DNA of 64,000 nucleotides from Sorangium cellulosum So0157-2 (GCF_000418325.1 NC_021658.1:5567501-5631500), one strand, 5' to 3'; counted from the stretch's first letter, positions 23,543 through 33,359 are shown. Notes: generated by a model from the sequence alone, not told the origin. Numbers and translations: made by a program.

Positions 23543-26500
23543 ATGCCCGCCGAGCCGCTCAGCCCCCCGGTCATCACTCACCTCGGGCCGTTCCGGCTGC
23601 TCCGCCGCCTCGGGGAGGGCGGCTTCGCGCCGGTCTGGCTCGCGGAGGAGACCTACAACGGGAGGACGTTTCGCGAGGTCGCGATCAAGCTGTTCGTCCT
23701 CCCCGCGACGCTGTCGGGCTCTCCCGCCGAGGCGAGCCGGTGGCGCGAGGGCATCCTCGAGGAGGCGCGCGCCCTCTGTCGCGTCGAGCACCCGAACATC
23801 GTCCGCTTCTACTCGCTCCAGCGGGACGACCACGGCGTCATCGGCCTGGTGATGGAGCGCGTCCCCGGCCAGAGCCTCGATGTCGTCCTGCGCGCGCAGG
23901 GCCCGTTCGAGGAGCGCCGCGTCCTCGACGTCGGGATCAGCATGGCCTGGGCGCTGGCCGCGGTGCACGCCGCGGGGCTCGTGCACCGGGACGTCAAGCC
24001 GGAGAACATCGTCCAGGGGGCGTCCGGCTACAAGCTCATCGACTTCGGCATCGTGGTCGGCGCGCCCTCGGTCGTCCTCGGCGCCGCCGGCGACGGCGCC
24101 GGGAGCTCCCCGCTCGCGGCGGCTCGGGCCGTGGATCCGGACGCGCGGACCGCCGGAGCCTCGGGCGGCGTGGACCGGCCCACGGCGGAGCGCGGCGCCG
24201 AGTCGACGATCCGCGTCCCGGCGCTCGTCGGCACCCCGGGCTACATCGCCCCCGAGTGCCTCGCGCTCGCCGCGCCCCCGACGCCGAGGAGCGACCTCTA
24301 CGCGCTCGGCGTGACCCTGTTCAAGCTGGGGAACGGGCGCATGCCCGACGCGGCGGCGCGGACCCGGGAGCACCTCGGCCCCTCCGCCCCGCGCCTCGAG
24401 GCGCCCACGCGCGCGGACGCCGCGGAGGCCACGTCGCTCCCGGCGCTGATCGCGCTGCTCTGCGATCCCGATCCCCGCGCGCGCCCCGGCCACGCCGACG
24501 GGGTCGCGCGCGCGCTCGAGCGCCTCCGCGACCGGCTCACGCCGCCCCGCGCGACGCTCGCGGGGGGCCCGCCGCCGCCCCTCGGCCGTGCCCACGGGCC
24601 GCTCCTCGGCGCCGAGCCCCCGACGCCGCCCCCGCTCGCGCCCCTCTTCGACCGGGGCCGGCGCGCGGATCGGCCCGCGTCCACGGCCGACGCGGCCGAG
24701 GCCGGGAGAGCGCTGGGGGAGCTCGGCCTCGGCGTCCTGCGGTACGCCTTTGCCCTGGGCATGGCGGTGCTCGCCGCTGCGCCGGACGCGCCGCGCTCGG
24801 GCGCGCTGCTCGAGCAGCTCCGGAGCGCGGCCCGGCCCACCCCCTCTTCCTGGTGCTACCTCGTGCGAGCCCTCCACGAGGAGCTCTCCTCGATCGACCC
24901 GGCGCTCGCGCGCTGCCTCGCGTTCGCCGCGGATCCGCGGCTCCCCGAGCAGCTCGGGGCGCTCCTGCGTGGCCCCGCCCTGCCCGGGGCGACGCCCAGC
25001 CTGCTGGAGGCGACGCCCTCCTCGCCGGACGCGACGCTCACCCTGCCGGAGGTCGTCATCGACGAGCGCGCGCGGTGGATCGCGTCCTTCCTCGAGCGCG
25101 CGGCGGAGCTCCTCGCCATCCCGATCCACGTCCCCGCCGCGGGCGCGGCGGGCGTCGAGGGCCGCGGCGACGCGAGGCGCGACGGCCGGCCCGACGGCGG
25201 CGCGCCCGGCCCTGCCGGCGAGCCCTGCGCGGTCGTCGGCGATCGCCGGGTGCCGCTGCTGCCGTGGCTCCCGTACCAGTGCCCGCCCACGTGCGCCGTC
25301 GCGTCCTGCGATAGACGAACAGCGCCCGGCAGCGGCGCCCGCGAGCCGTCCCACGGCGGCCGGCTGCTGCTCCCGGAGGCGCCCGCGGCGCCGGGCAGGC
25401 CGTGGCGCGCCACGGATCCTGCGTCGGGGGAGCGCCAGCAGGACCCGCGGCTCGACCGGGCCGTCCGCCGCCTGCTCGGCGGGGACGCGGAGGCGCCCAG
25501 CGAGCTCCGCGCGGCGCCGCCGCTCGTCGGGCGGGCCGACGTCTGCGCCGCGCTCGAGCGCGCGGCGCGCGAGGCGAAGCAGGGCCGCCCGCGGGTCGTG
25601 CTGCTCACCGGGCCGCTCGGCATCGGCCGCACCCGCCTGCTCGACGCGGCCGTCGATCAGGCCGGCTTCACGGCGCAGCGCACGCTCCGGATCCGCTGCT
25701 CCCCCGAGCGCCAGAGCGCGCTCAGGCCGTTGCTCCGCGGCCTCGACGCCTTGCCTGCCGGCGGCCGCGAGGCGTTCGGCCTGCTGCGGGACGCGATCGA
25801 CCAGGCCCTCCGGCCGGCCGCGCTCCCCGGCCCCCAGGGCGGGAACGACGCCCTCGAGGGGGTCGAGGACGCGCTGCTCCGGACGGCGGCCAGGGCGTCC
25901 GTCGCGCTGATCGTCGACGACCTCCAGTGGGCCGACGCGCAGACGCTGGCGCTCCTGCGGCTGCTCGTCGAGCGGGCCGAGCTCGGGGCCAAGGCGCGCC
26001 TGCTCGTCGTCGCGGCCGCGCGCGACGAGCCGAGCCCCTCGCCGCCGCTCCGGGCGCTGCTCGGCAAGACCCGCGGCAAGATCGGCCCGGCCGTGAGGCA
26101 CCTCCCGCTCGGCCCGCTCGCGGCGGAGCAGACCGCGGCGCTGGCGCGGGCGGTGTGCCCCGTCGACGTCGCGCTCGAGCAGGCCGTCGTGCGGGGCTCG
26201 GGCGGCGTCCCCTTCTTCGTGCTGCACGCGCTCTCGGTGTGGCGCGAGCGGGGCGCGATCGCGTGGCAGGAGGGCTCCTTTCGCGCGGTGGACGAGCGCG
26301 TGCTGCGCGAGGGCGTCCCCGGGGTGGCCGAGCTCCTCGAGGACCGCCTCGCGTCGTTCTTCGATCCGGCGAGCGCGCCCTCCCGCGCGGCGCTCTCGGC
26401 CCTCGCCGCGGTCGCCCTCCACGGCGGCGGCCTCGCGCTCGCGACCCTCCGCCGCGCCCTCGGCGAGGCGGAGGGCGTGGAGGAGGCGCTCGAGGCGCTC

Positions 26501-28030
26501 GTGGACACGGGGATCCTCGCGGTCTCGGGCGATCGGCACGAGTACGGCTTCGCGCAGGAGATGGTCCGCCAGGCGGCGCTCAACCTGGTCCGGCATCGAC
26601 CCTGGTTCCACCGGCTGCACCGGGCGCTGCTCGACGCGATCGCCGGGGGGCCGAGCGCGGAGGCGGACGCGGCCTTCCTCGCCGCGGGGTACGAGAAGCT
26701 CGGCGCCCGCGACGAGGCGCGCGCGTGGCTCGGGCGCGCGATGGAGGGGGCGGTCGCCGCCGGGCTCTTCGCCGAGGCCGCGGCGCTCGGCGAGGAGCTC
26801 GCGGCGCTCACCGCCGATCCCGAGGCGCGCCTCGACGTGGAGCTCGAGGTGGTGCGCGTGCTCGCCCGGGCGCGGCGGTTCGAGGAGGCGAAGGCCCGCC
26901 TCGCGCGGCTCGACGGGCGCGGGGGCGCGCTCGCCCCACCGGCCGGGGCGCCGCGCGCCGCGCCGGGCGCGGGCGCCGCGGCGCGCGGCCTGACGCAGGA
27001 CGTGCGGCGGCGGATCCGGCGGCTCGAGGTGGCCCGGGGGCTGTCCGAGGCCGCCGAGGATCCCGCGCTGCTCGGCGACGCGGAGCGCCTCGGCGATCCG
27101 GCGCTGCGCTGCGAGGCCCGGATGGCGCTCGCCGGGGTCTCGCCGGCCGCGCGCGCGATGGCGCTCGCCGGGGAGGCGGTGGCGCTCGCCGAGCCGTGCG
27201 GCCCGGCCCTGGAGTTCGCGGCGCGGGTGCTCCGGGTCGAGCTCTGCCACGCCGCGGGCCGCGACGCGCTGCCCCAGGCGGAGCACGACCTGACGAGGGC
27301 GCTCGCGCTCGCGGTCTCGACGGGCTCCACCTGGCAGCAGATCCACATCGAGGGGGATCTCGCGGTGCTGGAGGCGGAGCTCGGCCGCGTGGAGGACGCG
27401 ATCGCGCGGCTGCTCCGCCTGGTGGAGCTGGCCGATGCCAAGGGGATGGGGGGGCAGGGCCGGCTGCTCCGGCACAACCTCTCCACCTGTCTCATGCGCG
27501 CGCGGCGCCCCGGGGAGGCGGCGGAGACCGCGGGGCGGACGGCGGAGCTGGCGGCCGAGGCCGGCGATCCTGCGCTCCGCGCGGCGGCGCTGTCGCTCCG
27601 GGCCTACGCGCTCCTGCACACCGGCGCGCTCGACGAGGCGCTCGGGAACGCGAGCGCGGCGGAGCAGATCCAGCGCGAGCTCGGCGACCGGCCGATGAGG
27701 ACCCACACGCTGCTGCGCCGCGCCGAGATCCTCGCCGCCCTGGGGCGGGGGGAGGAGGCGCTCTCGGACGCGCGGGAGGCGAGGCGCGCCGCGGAGCAGG
27801 GCGGGGACAAGGGGGTCGCGGCCACCGCGGCGCTGTGGGAGAAGCTGCACCTCGCCCGGCGGGGCGAGGCGGCGCCGGAGGAGCTGGCGAGGGCGGTGGC
27901 CGACGCCGAGGTGGCCGGGGTGGGTCGGCGCGCGCTGGCGCAGCGCCTGATGGACGAGGCCGCGGCGTGGCTCGCCCGCTGCGAGGCCACGGTCGGCCCG
28001 CGCCGGCAAGGCGGGGCCGGCGGGCGCTGA
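23543..28030 (+). CDS. Ser/Thr protein kinase fused to AAA-type ATPase and helical-repeat region
   Basis: 1495 residues. Kinase domain 15-330: Gly loop RLGEGGFA, Lys49 in VAIKLF, HRDVKPEN (Asp150), DFG (Asp167), YIAPE. An unusually long insertion of about 55 residues separates DFG from APE. A variable linker follows, then an ATPase module (about 660-1000) with PLVGRADV, Walker A GPLGIGRT (about 689) and Walker B ALIVDDLQWAD (about 788). The Walker A lysine is Arg, so ATP hydrolysis by this module is doubtful. The last 450 residues are TPR-like helices. This architecture matches large signalling kinases of myxobacteria (PknK/adenylate-cyclase-like ATPases). It follows paralogue B by 220 bp; its input is unknown. 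Confidence 0.92.
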   Translation: MPAEPLSPPVITHLGPFRLLRRLGEGGFAPVWLAEETYNGRTFREVAIKLFVLPATLSGSPAEASRWREGILEEARALCRVEHPNIVRFYSLQRDDHGVIGLVMERVPGQSLDVVLRAQGPFEERRVLDVGISMAWALAAVHAAGLVHRDVKPENIVQGASGYKLIDFGIVVGAPSVVLGAAGDGAGSSPLAAARAVDPDARTAGASGGVDRPTAERGAESTIRVPALVGTPGYIAPECLALAAPPTPRSDLYALGVTLFKLGNGRMPDAAARTREHLGPSAPRLEAPTRADAAEATSLPALIALLCDPDPRARPGHADGVARALERLRDRLTPPRATLAGGPPPPLGRAHGPLLGAEPPTPPPLAPLFDRGRRADRPASTADAAEAGRALGELGLGVLRYAFALGMAVLAAAPDAPRSGALLEQLRSAARPTPSSWCYLVRALHEELSSIDPALARCLAFAADPRLPEQLGALLRGPALPGATPSLLEATPSSPDATLTLPEVVIDERARWIASFLERAAELLAIPIHVPAAGAAGVEGRGDARRDGRPDGGAPGPAGEPCAVVGDRRVPLLPWLPYQCPPTCAVASCDRRTAPGSGAREPSHGGRLLLPEAPAAPGRPWRATDPASGERQQDPRLDRAVRRLLGGDAEAPSELRAAPPLVGRADVCAALERAAREAKQGRPRVVLLTGPLGIGRTRLLDAAVDQAGFTAQRTLRIRCSPERQSALRPLLRGLDALPAGGREAFGLLRDAIDQALRPAALPGPQGGNDALEGVEDALLRTAARASVALIVDDLQWADAQTLALLRLLVERAELGAKARLLVVAAARDEPSPSPPLRALLGKTRGKIGPAVRHLPLGPLAAEQTAALARAVCPVDVALEQAVVRGSGGVPFFVLHALSVWRERGAIAWQEGSFRAVDERVLREGVPGVAELLEDRLASFFDPASAPSRAALSALAAVALHGGGLALATLRRALGEAEGVEEALEALVDTGILAVSGDRHEYGFAQEMVRQAALNLVRHRPWFHRLHRALLDAIAGGPSAEADAAFLAAGYEKLGARDEARAWLGRAMEGAVAAGLFAEAAALGEELAALTADPEARLDVELEVVRVLARARRFEEAKARLARLDGRGGALAPPAGAPRAAPGAGAAARGLTQDVRRRIRRLEVARGLSEAAEDPALLGDAERLGDPALRCEARMALAGVSPAARAMALAGEAVALAEPCGPALEFAARVLRVELCHAAGRDALPQAEHDLTRALALAVSTGSTWQQIHIEGDLAVLEAELGRVEDAIARLLRLVELADAKGMGGQGRLLRHNLSTCLMRARRPGEAAETAGRTAELAAEAGDPALRAAALSLRAYALLHTGALDEALGNASAAEQIQRELGDRPMRTHTLLRRAEILAALGRGEEALSDAREARRAAEQGGDKGVAATAALWEKLHLARRGEAAPEELARAVADAEVAGVGRRALAQRLMDEAAAWLARCEATVGPRRQGGAGGR

Positions 28031-28103
28031 GCGAAGGCGCCGCGACGCCCGCGTCGGAGATGGGGGATACGGCGCGCGAGGTGAGGGCGAGCCGCCGGCG
28101 ATG

Positions 28104-28352
28104 TCAGGGCGAGCCGTCGGGGTCGCGCCGGTCGGGCATGACGATGCCCTGATGTTGCCTGCACTCCGTGCCGTTCCACACACAGCCCTCCGGGCAGACC
28201 GGCGGCGGACCGGCGTCGACCACCGGGCACACATCGGCGGACGACGCGTCGGCGGGCGCGTCGGCGGGTATCGCGGTCCCTCCACAGGCGCAGAGCGCGG
28301 CGGTCATCGCGATGAAGAGGGAGCTCGGCGAGAGGATCGACGGGAGACGCAT
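28104..28352 (-). CDS. Small cysteine-containing lipoprotein
   Basis: 82 residues. The signal peptide carries a clear lipobox (AMTAALCACGG), and a Gly-Gly-Ala-Gly-free Ala/Asp linker follows. A short domain has four cysteines (VCPVVDAG, VCPEGCVWNGTECRQ), which probably forms disulfides. A GGAGGA site precedes the ATG. Such tiny lipoproteins are abundant in myxobacteria and usually of unknown function. It is convergent with the kinase gene (73 bp apart). Confidence 0.75.
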   Translation of the reverse strand: MRLPSILSPSSLFIAMTAALCACGGTAIPADAPADASSADVCPVVDAGPPPVCPEGCVWNGTECRQHQGIVMPDRRDPDGSP

Positions 28353-28506
28353 GTTCCTCCAAGAGGACCTGTCGTTGCGCGTGCGGCGCAGGACGGCGCC
28401 CGCTGATGCCCCGGCCCGTATGACGCGTCAACTCATCGATGCATCGACGATGAGGCGGCTTCACTCCAACCCTGGTGGCGCCGCGCCGGGACGGCCCGCG
28501 CGCGGC

Positions 28507-29772
28507 CTAGCCGCTGCAGCGGGAGAGCGCGTAACGGAGAGCGCTCTGGAGCAGCCCGAAGGTCAGAAACGCCCCCTCCGCGCTGCCGATCTCGGTCATG
28601 GTCCGCGCGATCGCCGGCGAGATCCCGGAGACGAGGCACTGGCTGCCGAGGAGGCTCGCCGCGCGCACCACGGCGAGCAGGTGCGACACGGTCGCGGCGT
28701 CCACCGCGCTGACGCCGGTCAGGTCGAGGATCGCGTAGCGCGCCTGTGTCCGGACGATCTCGGGGAGCAGCCGCTCCATGATCTGCGCCGCCCTCGCGGT
28801 CTCCACGGTGCCGATGACCGGCAGCACGAGCACGCCCTCCCACGCCTGGATGATCGGCGTGGACATCGCGAGCATCGTCTCCTGCTGCTGCCGCAGCAGC
28901 GCCTCGGCGCGTTTGCGCTCGGCGTTCTCCTCGGCGAGCTGGTGGTTCTTCCGCTGGAGCTCCTCGGCGTCGCCCTCCCGGCGCTGGAGAGCCTCCCGGA
29001 GCTCCGCTTCCAGCTGCTTGGACGCCGTGATGTCCTTGACCGTCACCGCGACGCCGTCGTCGAGCGGGACGATCTGGTATTGCAGGAACTGGCTCTTGCC
29101 CCCGGGCAGCACGCTCTCCGTCTCGGCGAGCAGCCGCTCGCGCGTCCGAAAGACGTGCTCGTATTTCTCGAGGAGCCCGAAGTCGCGCACCGCGGGAAAG
29201 ACGTCGGCGACCCGCCGGCCGATGATCTCCTCGCGCGGCTTCGACGTCACCTGGCTCACGAGCAGGTTGGCCTCCGTGAACACGAAATCAACGGTCTCCC
29301 CCGGCTCGCCGACCGTGCGACGCAGCACGCAGAACCCGTCGAGGCTCCCGTCGATCGCCGCCCGGTACCGCGACTCGGCCGCGAGCAGCGCCTCCTCGGC
29401 GCGCCGGCGCTCGGTGATGTTGCGCGCTACGCAATAGACGAGCTCAGCGTCCCGGTAGATTGCCGAGTTCCACTCGATCCACAGATACGAGCCGTCACGG
29501 CATCGATATCGGTTCACGAACGTCGCGGTGGCGTCGCCGGACAACAGCTTCGCCGACTCGGTCACGGTGCGCTCGCGATCTTCGGGATGAACGAAGTCGA
29601 GGAAGGGCCTGGCCAGGAGCTCTTCGCGCGAGTAGCCCAGCGTCTGCTCCCACGCCCGGCCGATGCGCTTGAAGTATCCGTCGAATCCGGCGATCCCCAC
29701 CAGGTCGACGGAGAGCTCGAAGAAGCGGTCGAGGTCGTCGATTCGAGGGGATCCAGGCATGACGAACAGCAT
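28507..29772 (-). CDS. PAS-PAS-STAS regulator (RsbR-like)
   Basis: 421 residues from an ATG at 29772 with GGAGGTGATAG upstream. The first PAS domain (about 10-125) contains GYFKRIGRAWEQTLGYSREELLARPFLDFVHPED and ends ITERRRAEEAL. A second PAS-like domain (about 130-255) ends VTVKDITASKQLE. A coiled coil (about 255-305) with LREALQRREGDAEELQRKN follows. The C-terminal STAS domain has VLPVIGTVETARAAQIMERLL and AILDLTGVSAVDAATVSHLL. STAS proteins of this group act as stressosome-type co-antagonists controlled by Ser/Thr kinases. A truncated gene of the same group is at the right window end (63637). Ligand of the PAS domains unknown. Confidence 0.9.
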   Translation of the reverse strand: MLFVMPGSPRIDDLDRFFELSVDLVGIAGFDGYFKRIGRAWEQTLGYSREELLARPFLDFVHPEDRERTVTESAKLLSGDATATFVNRYRCRDGSYLWIEWNSAIYRDAELVYCVARNITERRRAEEALLAAESRYRAAIDGSLDGFCVLRRTVGEPGETVDFVFTEANLLVSQVTSKPREEIIGRRVADVFPAVRDFGLLEKYEHVFRTRERLLAETESVLPGGKSQFLQYQIVPLDDGVAVTVKDITASKQLEAELREALQRREGDAEELQRKNHQLAEENAERKRAEALLRQQQETMLAMSTPIIQAWEGVLVLPVIGTVETARAAQIMERLLPEIVRTQARYAILDLTGVSAVDAATVSHLLAVVRAASLLGSQCLVSGISPAIARTMTEIGSAEGAFLTFGLLQSALRYALSRCSG

Positions 29773-30261
29773 GGCTATCACCTCCGCCGCGGGCCGTCGA
29801 CCCCCTCGGCCAGGCGCCCCGCGGCGCGCCGCGCGACGGGCGCAACGCACACCACATCGGCTCACGAGGTCATGGCAAGCGCGCCGCGCGTCGCGTCCGC
29901 GGCTGCCGCGCCCGTCGGATCGCGTCGGCGTCGTGAGCGCGACGCCACCCCCCCATGGCCGCCACCCGCTTCCATCGGGCCGGCGATCCCTACGGGCTCT
30001 TCTCCAACGTCTCGCGCCGTCCCCCCTCTCGCTCACGTGTCACGCGCCCGAGTCATGAATGCGCCGCGGGGGCGCGATGCTCCGGCGCTGCGCGCTCGTG
30101 ACGCATGCCATGACATGGGCATCGATCTCGGCATGACGCAGTCTCGGGTCGAAGACGGCCTGATCCTGCGATCCGAGCTCGGAGATTCCGGCTCGACGGC
30201 GCGAGCGCCGAGGTTATCGTGCGACCCCGCAGCGCAATCGGGCCGACCCGCGGAGGTGGAG
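29773..30261. other. Intergenic region, 490 bp
   Basis: Lies between the divergent PAS-STAS and MbtH-like genes and must hold both promoters. I see no convincing gene. The open frames here are extensions of neighbouring frames with Arg/Ala-rich products. No clear operator or structured element recognised. Confidence 0.4.
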
Positions 30262-30483
30262 ATGAGCCAGGGAGAGGGACAGGACGCAGCGACGTATCGC
30301 GTCGTCGTCGATCACGAGAAGCAGTACGCCGTCTGCCCCGTCGAGCGCGCGATCCCGCGCGGGTGGCGGGAGGCCGGCAAGCAGGGATCCGTCATGGAGT
30401 GCCTCGCTTATATCGATCAGGCATGGGAGCGCTTGCGCGCCCCGGCGGAGGTCGCCGGCGCGCGGGCGGAGCGGCTGTCCTGA
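30262..30483 (+). CDS. Degenerate MbtH-family protein
   Basis: 73 residues with a GGAGG site before the ATG. It is clearly MbtH-derived: YRVVVDHEKQYAVCP, RGWREAGKQGS, CLAYIDQAWERLR align end to end with the canonical protein at 5850-6059. Key residues are changed: Asn to Asp in VVxNHE, Ser-Ile-Trp to Ala-Val-Cys (losing the first A-domain-contacting tryptophan), and WTDMRP to WERLRA. It therefore probably cannot activate an A domain in the usual way, but the frame is intact. It lies just outside the NRPS cluster, 215 bp from the convergent LanB-like gene. It may be a decaying copy or have a new role. Confidence 0.85.
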   Translation: MSQGEGQDAATYRVVVDHEKQYAVCPVERAIPRGWREAGKQGSVMECLAYIDQAWERLRAPAEVAGARAERLS

Positions 30484-30698
30484 CGCCGACGTGGCGCCGC
30501 AGACGACGCGGCGACGCAGCTCGCGCGCATCGCGCGGCGCGATGAGGGGGCGGCGCTCGACGTCGCGCCGACGATCGAGCGCACCATCGAACCGGGGGAG
30601 CGGCGATTCCGGTGCTGCACGAGGCGTCGCCGAGGTGAGCCTGTGCCCGAGGGCCGGCGAAACCCTCGTGTTCAGCCGGCCCGAGCCGGGAGCCGGCG

Positions 30699-33359
30699 CT
30701 AGAGGCCGACCCGGGTGTCCGGGCCGAAGCACGTGACCATGCGCAGCTCGCTCGTGTAGCGGCGCCCGTCCGCGTCGACGAGCCAGCACTGGTCGGGCTG
30801 CGGGAGCATCTCGGTGACGGCGATGCCGCCGGGATTGACGCGCGCGGCGGCGTCCTCGCGCGCGACGCGCACGAGGTTCGCGAAGACCTCGACCGAGAGC
30901 GGGCTGTCGAGATCGAGGAAGGTCGGCTTGGACTCCGCCGCCGACTTCACGAAGACGAAGCGCGGCAGGCCGTGCTCGGCGGCCCACCGGCGCACGCCGA
31001 CGAAGCGATCGACCGGCGTGGCGAGCTCCGCGGCGTCGATCTCCGCGGGGGCGAACATCCAGCGCTCGCGCGCGATCACGAGGCCGTCGATGGTCACGCG
31101 GGGGACGTGGCGGGCCGGCGCGAAGAGGGAGAAGCCGCGGGTCGCCTCGAGGCTGATGATCAGCCACATGAACTGGCGCGCGTGGAAGACGAGCCGGCCG
31201 TCGCGGGTCTGGGCGCGGAAGCGGTCGCCCTCGACGACGACCTCGAGGTCGGCGATCCGGAGGTGGTGCTCCGGGTCGATCGACTGCGGGGACGTCGAGA
31301 AGTCGAGCACGTAATCGATGGGCCGCCGCGCCTCGGGCGCCCCGAAGACGCGCTGGCCGGTCGGGCCGCCGAGCAGCTCCTGCTTGTGGCCGGTGACGTA
31401 GAGCGCGGGCCACGGGTGATCGCCGACCAGCGCGGCGGTGATGTCCCCGGGCGAGGGGTGCTGGGACAGCGTGCAGAACGCGTTCAGCGTGGGGCCGAGG
31501 TGGACCTCGCCGAGGACGGCCAGGAAGTCCCCCGCGGCCAACGCCTCGGGGCTCGCGGCGGCGACCAGGAGGTCGGGGCTCACGTGGAAGGGCGCGACCG
31601 TGCGATCCGCGGGGTGGCTCGGGAACGCCGTCTCGAAGCGCGCCCGCAGCGCGGCGCTGTCGAGCTCCACCCGGCGCGCGTCCGGCGCAGCGCCGACGAG
31701 CTCCTTCCAGCGCTCGCGCACGACGTCGACGTGGCGCTGGACCGGCGGGGTGAAGACGCCCGGCTTCATGCGATCGAGCAGCGCGCGCTGGAGGACGGTC
31801 ATGTCGAGCCGCGCGTCGGGGGCGCCGCCGACCAGCTCGTCGACGACGCCGCGCACGTAGCCGATGTACGCCTCGGTGGTCTCGCGCATGAACCAGCGCA
31901 TGCTCGACAGGACGAGCGAGAGCGCCGGGCCGAACCGCTCGAGGAACGGCGCGCCGAACGTCACCTCGACGTCGCGGCGGCAGTCCTCGTAGATGGGCGT
32001 GCGGCCGGCGTAGACAACGCCGGGCGCCCGCGTCGCGGGCCCGGCCGTGAGGCGCGTGATCGTTTGCTCCAGGGCGTCGAGCGCGCGGTCGAGCGCCTCG
32101 GGGTCGCCCGCCGCGGCCGCGACCGCCGCGCGCGCCGCGAAGAGCTCGTCGACGGCGGCGAGCGCGGGGGCGCGGAGGTCCTCGGGCTCGATCCGGGCGA
32201 GCGCCGCGCGCAGGTGCGCCTCGGGGTCGCGGAGGGCGTAGGGCAGCTCGAGGTCCCACGCGAGGACGCGCATGCCGACCATGTCGCGCAGGAGGTCGTA
32301 GACCTCGGCCTCGCTCGAGAACCCGAGCGAGGCGTCGGCGGAGAGCTCCGCGGCGATGGCGCGCGCGGGCCGGACGCCGTCGCAGGCGGCGAGCAGGCGC
32401 GCGCGCGCCGGCGGGAGCTCGGCGCGGTGGCCGATCGGCAGGATGAGCTCGCGGCCGTCGAGCTGGTAGAACGGCAGCCAGCGCGGCGCGAGCCACGGCG
32501 CGACGCCGGGCCGCGCGGCGATGGCCGCGGCGAGCCCGTCGAGGACCCAGTGCTCCAGGGACACCGTGCGGTTCGCGAGCAGCCCGCGGCCCGGGGCGAC
32601 GCGCGCGGCGGCCGGCCCGCCGTCGATCCTGGCCCAGCCGAAGGGGCCGAAGAAGCCGATCGAGTCGTTCTTGGCGCAGTACCGCTCGAGGTAGCTCGCG
32701 ACGAGGCGCTCCTTGGAGCGCGTCCGCGCGTCGGCCGCGCCCTCCGGGGCCGCGAGCAGCGGGTCCACGGCCGTGCGGAGGACCTGCCGGTTCTGCCAGA
32801 CCAGCGCCTCGCGGAAGGCGCGGTCGCGGCAGATCCCGCGGAGGCGCTCGCTCACGATCCGCGCCTCGTCGTCGAACACCTCGCGCAGCTCGGCGCCGGC
32901 GCCGTCGCGCCGCCGGAGCGCGCCCGCGAGCTCGTCGAGCGCGGCGTCGGCCGCGGGGACGCCGGCCTCGCCTCGAGGCGCGCCGCCCTTGGCGAGCCGC
33001 CGGCGCTCCGCCTTGAGCCGCGCGCGCGCGGCCTCGTCCCCGGCGAGCGCGTCGACCCCGGCGCGCGGGTCGACGCGGACGAGCGCGTCCAGCGCCGCGA
33101 TCGCGGCCCGCCGGGACCGCTCCGCGGCGCGATCGGCCTCGCCGAAGCGATCCGCGGCGGCGGCGCTGCCGGGGGCGGCGAGCGCGCGCAAGAGGTCGAC
33201 CGGGAATCCGGCGCTCCGGAGGCAGACGGTCCGCCAGACCTCCCATTCGCCGCCCGGCAGCGCGGCTCGCCAGGGCGCCGATCGGACCGGCGCCGCCGCT
33301 GAATCACGATGTTCGCGGGGCAGCTTGCCCACCTCGATCGCGCCGTCCGCTCCGAGCAT
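30699..33359 (-). CDS. LanB-type lantibiotic-dehydratase N-terminal (glutamylation) domain protein
   Basis: 886 residues, soluble. The central signature YCAKNDSIGFFGPFGWARID belongs to the LanB N-terminal family. The C-terminal part (FVFVKSAAESKPTFLDLDSP, then VEVFANLVR) is the usual end of this domain. The protein stops there, with no SpaB_C-type elimination domain. In classical LanBs this domain transfers glutamate from glutamyl-tRNA to Ser/Thr of a peptide; relatives lacking the elimination half (TbtB-type, PEARL-type) only transfer an aminoacyl group. The Arg/Thr of the classical R-x-T-P-F-G motif are not conserved here, so it is a divergent clade. It is divergent from the NRPS genes over 424 bp. 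No recognisable precursor peptide is adjacent. Confidence 0.85.
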   Translation of the reverse strand: MLGADGAIEVGKLPREHRDSAAAPVRSAPWRAALPGGEWEVWRTVCLRSAGFPVDLLRALAAPGSAAAADRFGEADRAAERSRRAAIAALDALVRVDPRAGVDALAGDEAARARLKAERRRLAKGGAPRGEAGVPAADAALDELAGALRRRDGAGAELREVFDDEARIVSERLRGICRDRAFREALVWQNRQVLRTAVDPLLAAPEGAADARTRSKERLVASYLERYCAKNDSIGFFGPFGWARIDGGPAAARVAPGRGLLANRTVSLEHWVLDGLAAAIAARPGVAPWLAPRWLPFYQLDGRELILPIGHRAELPPARARLLAACDGVRPARAIAAELSADASLGFSSEAEVYDLLRDMVGMRVLAWDLELPYALRDPEAHLRAALARIEPEDLRAPALAAVDELFAARAAVAAAAGDPEALDRALDALEQTITRLTAGPATRAPGVVYAGRTPIYEDCRRDVEVTFGAPFLERFGPALSLVLSSMRWFMRETTEAYIGYVRGVVDELVGGAPDARLDMTVLQRALLDRMKPGVFTPPVQRHVDVVRERWKELVGAAPDARRVELDSAALRARFETAFPSHPADRTVAPFHVSPDLLVAAASPEALAAGDFLAVLGEVHLGPTLNAFCTLSQHPSPGDITAALVGDHPWPALYVTGHKQELLGGPTGQRVFGAPEARRPIDYVLDFSTSPQSIDPEHHLRIADLEVVVEGDRFRAQTRDGRLVFHARQFMWLIISLEATRGFSLFAPARHVPRVTIDGLVIARERWMFAPAEIDAAELATPVDRFVGVRRWAAEHGLPRFVFVKSAAESKPTFLDLDSPLSVEVFANLVRVAREDAAARVNPGGIAVTEMLPQPDQCWLVDADGRRYTSELRMVTCFGPDTRVGL

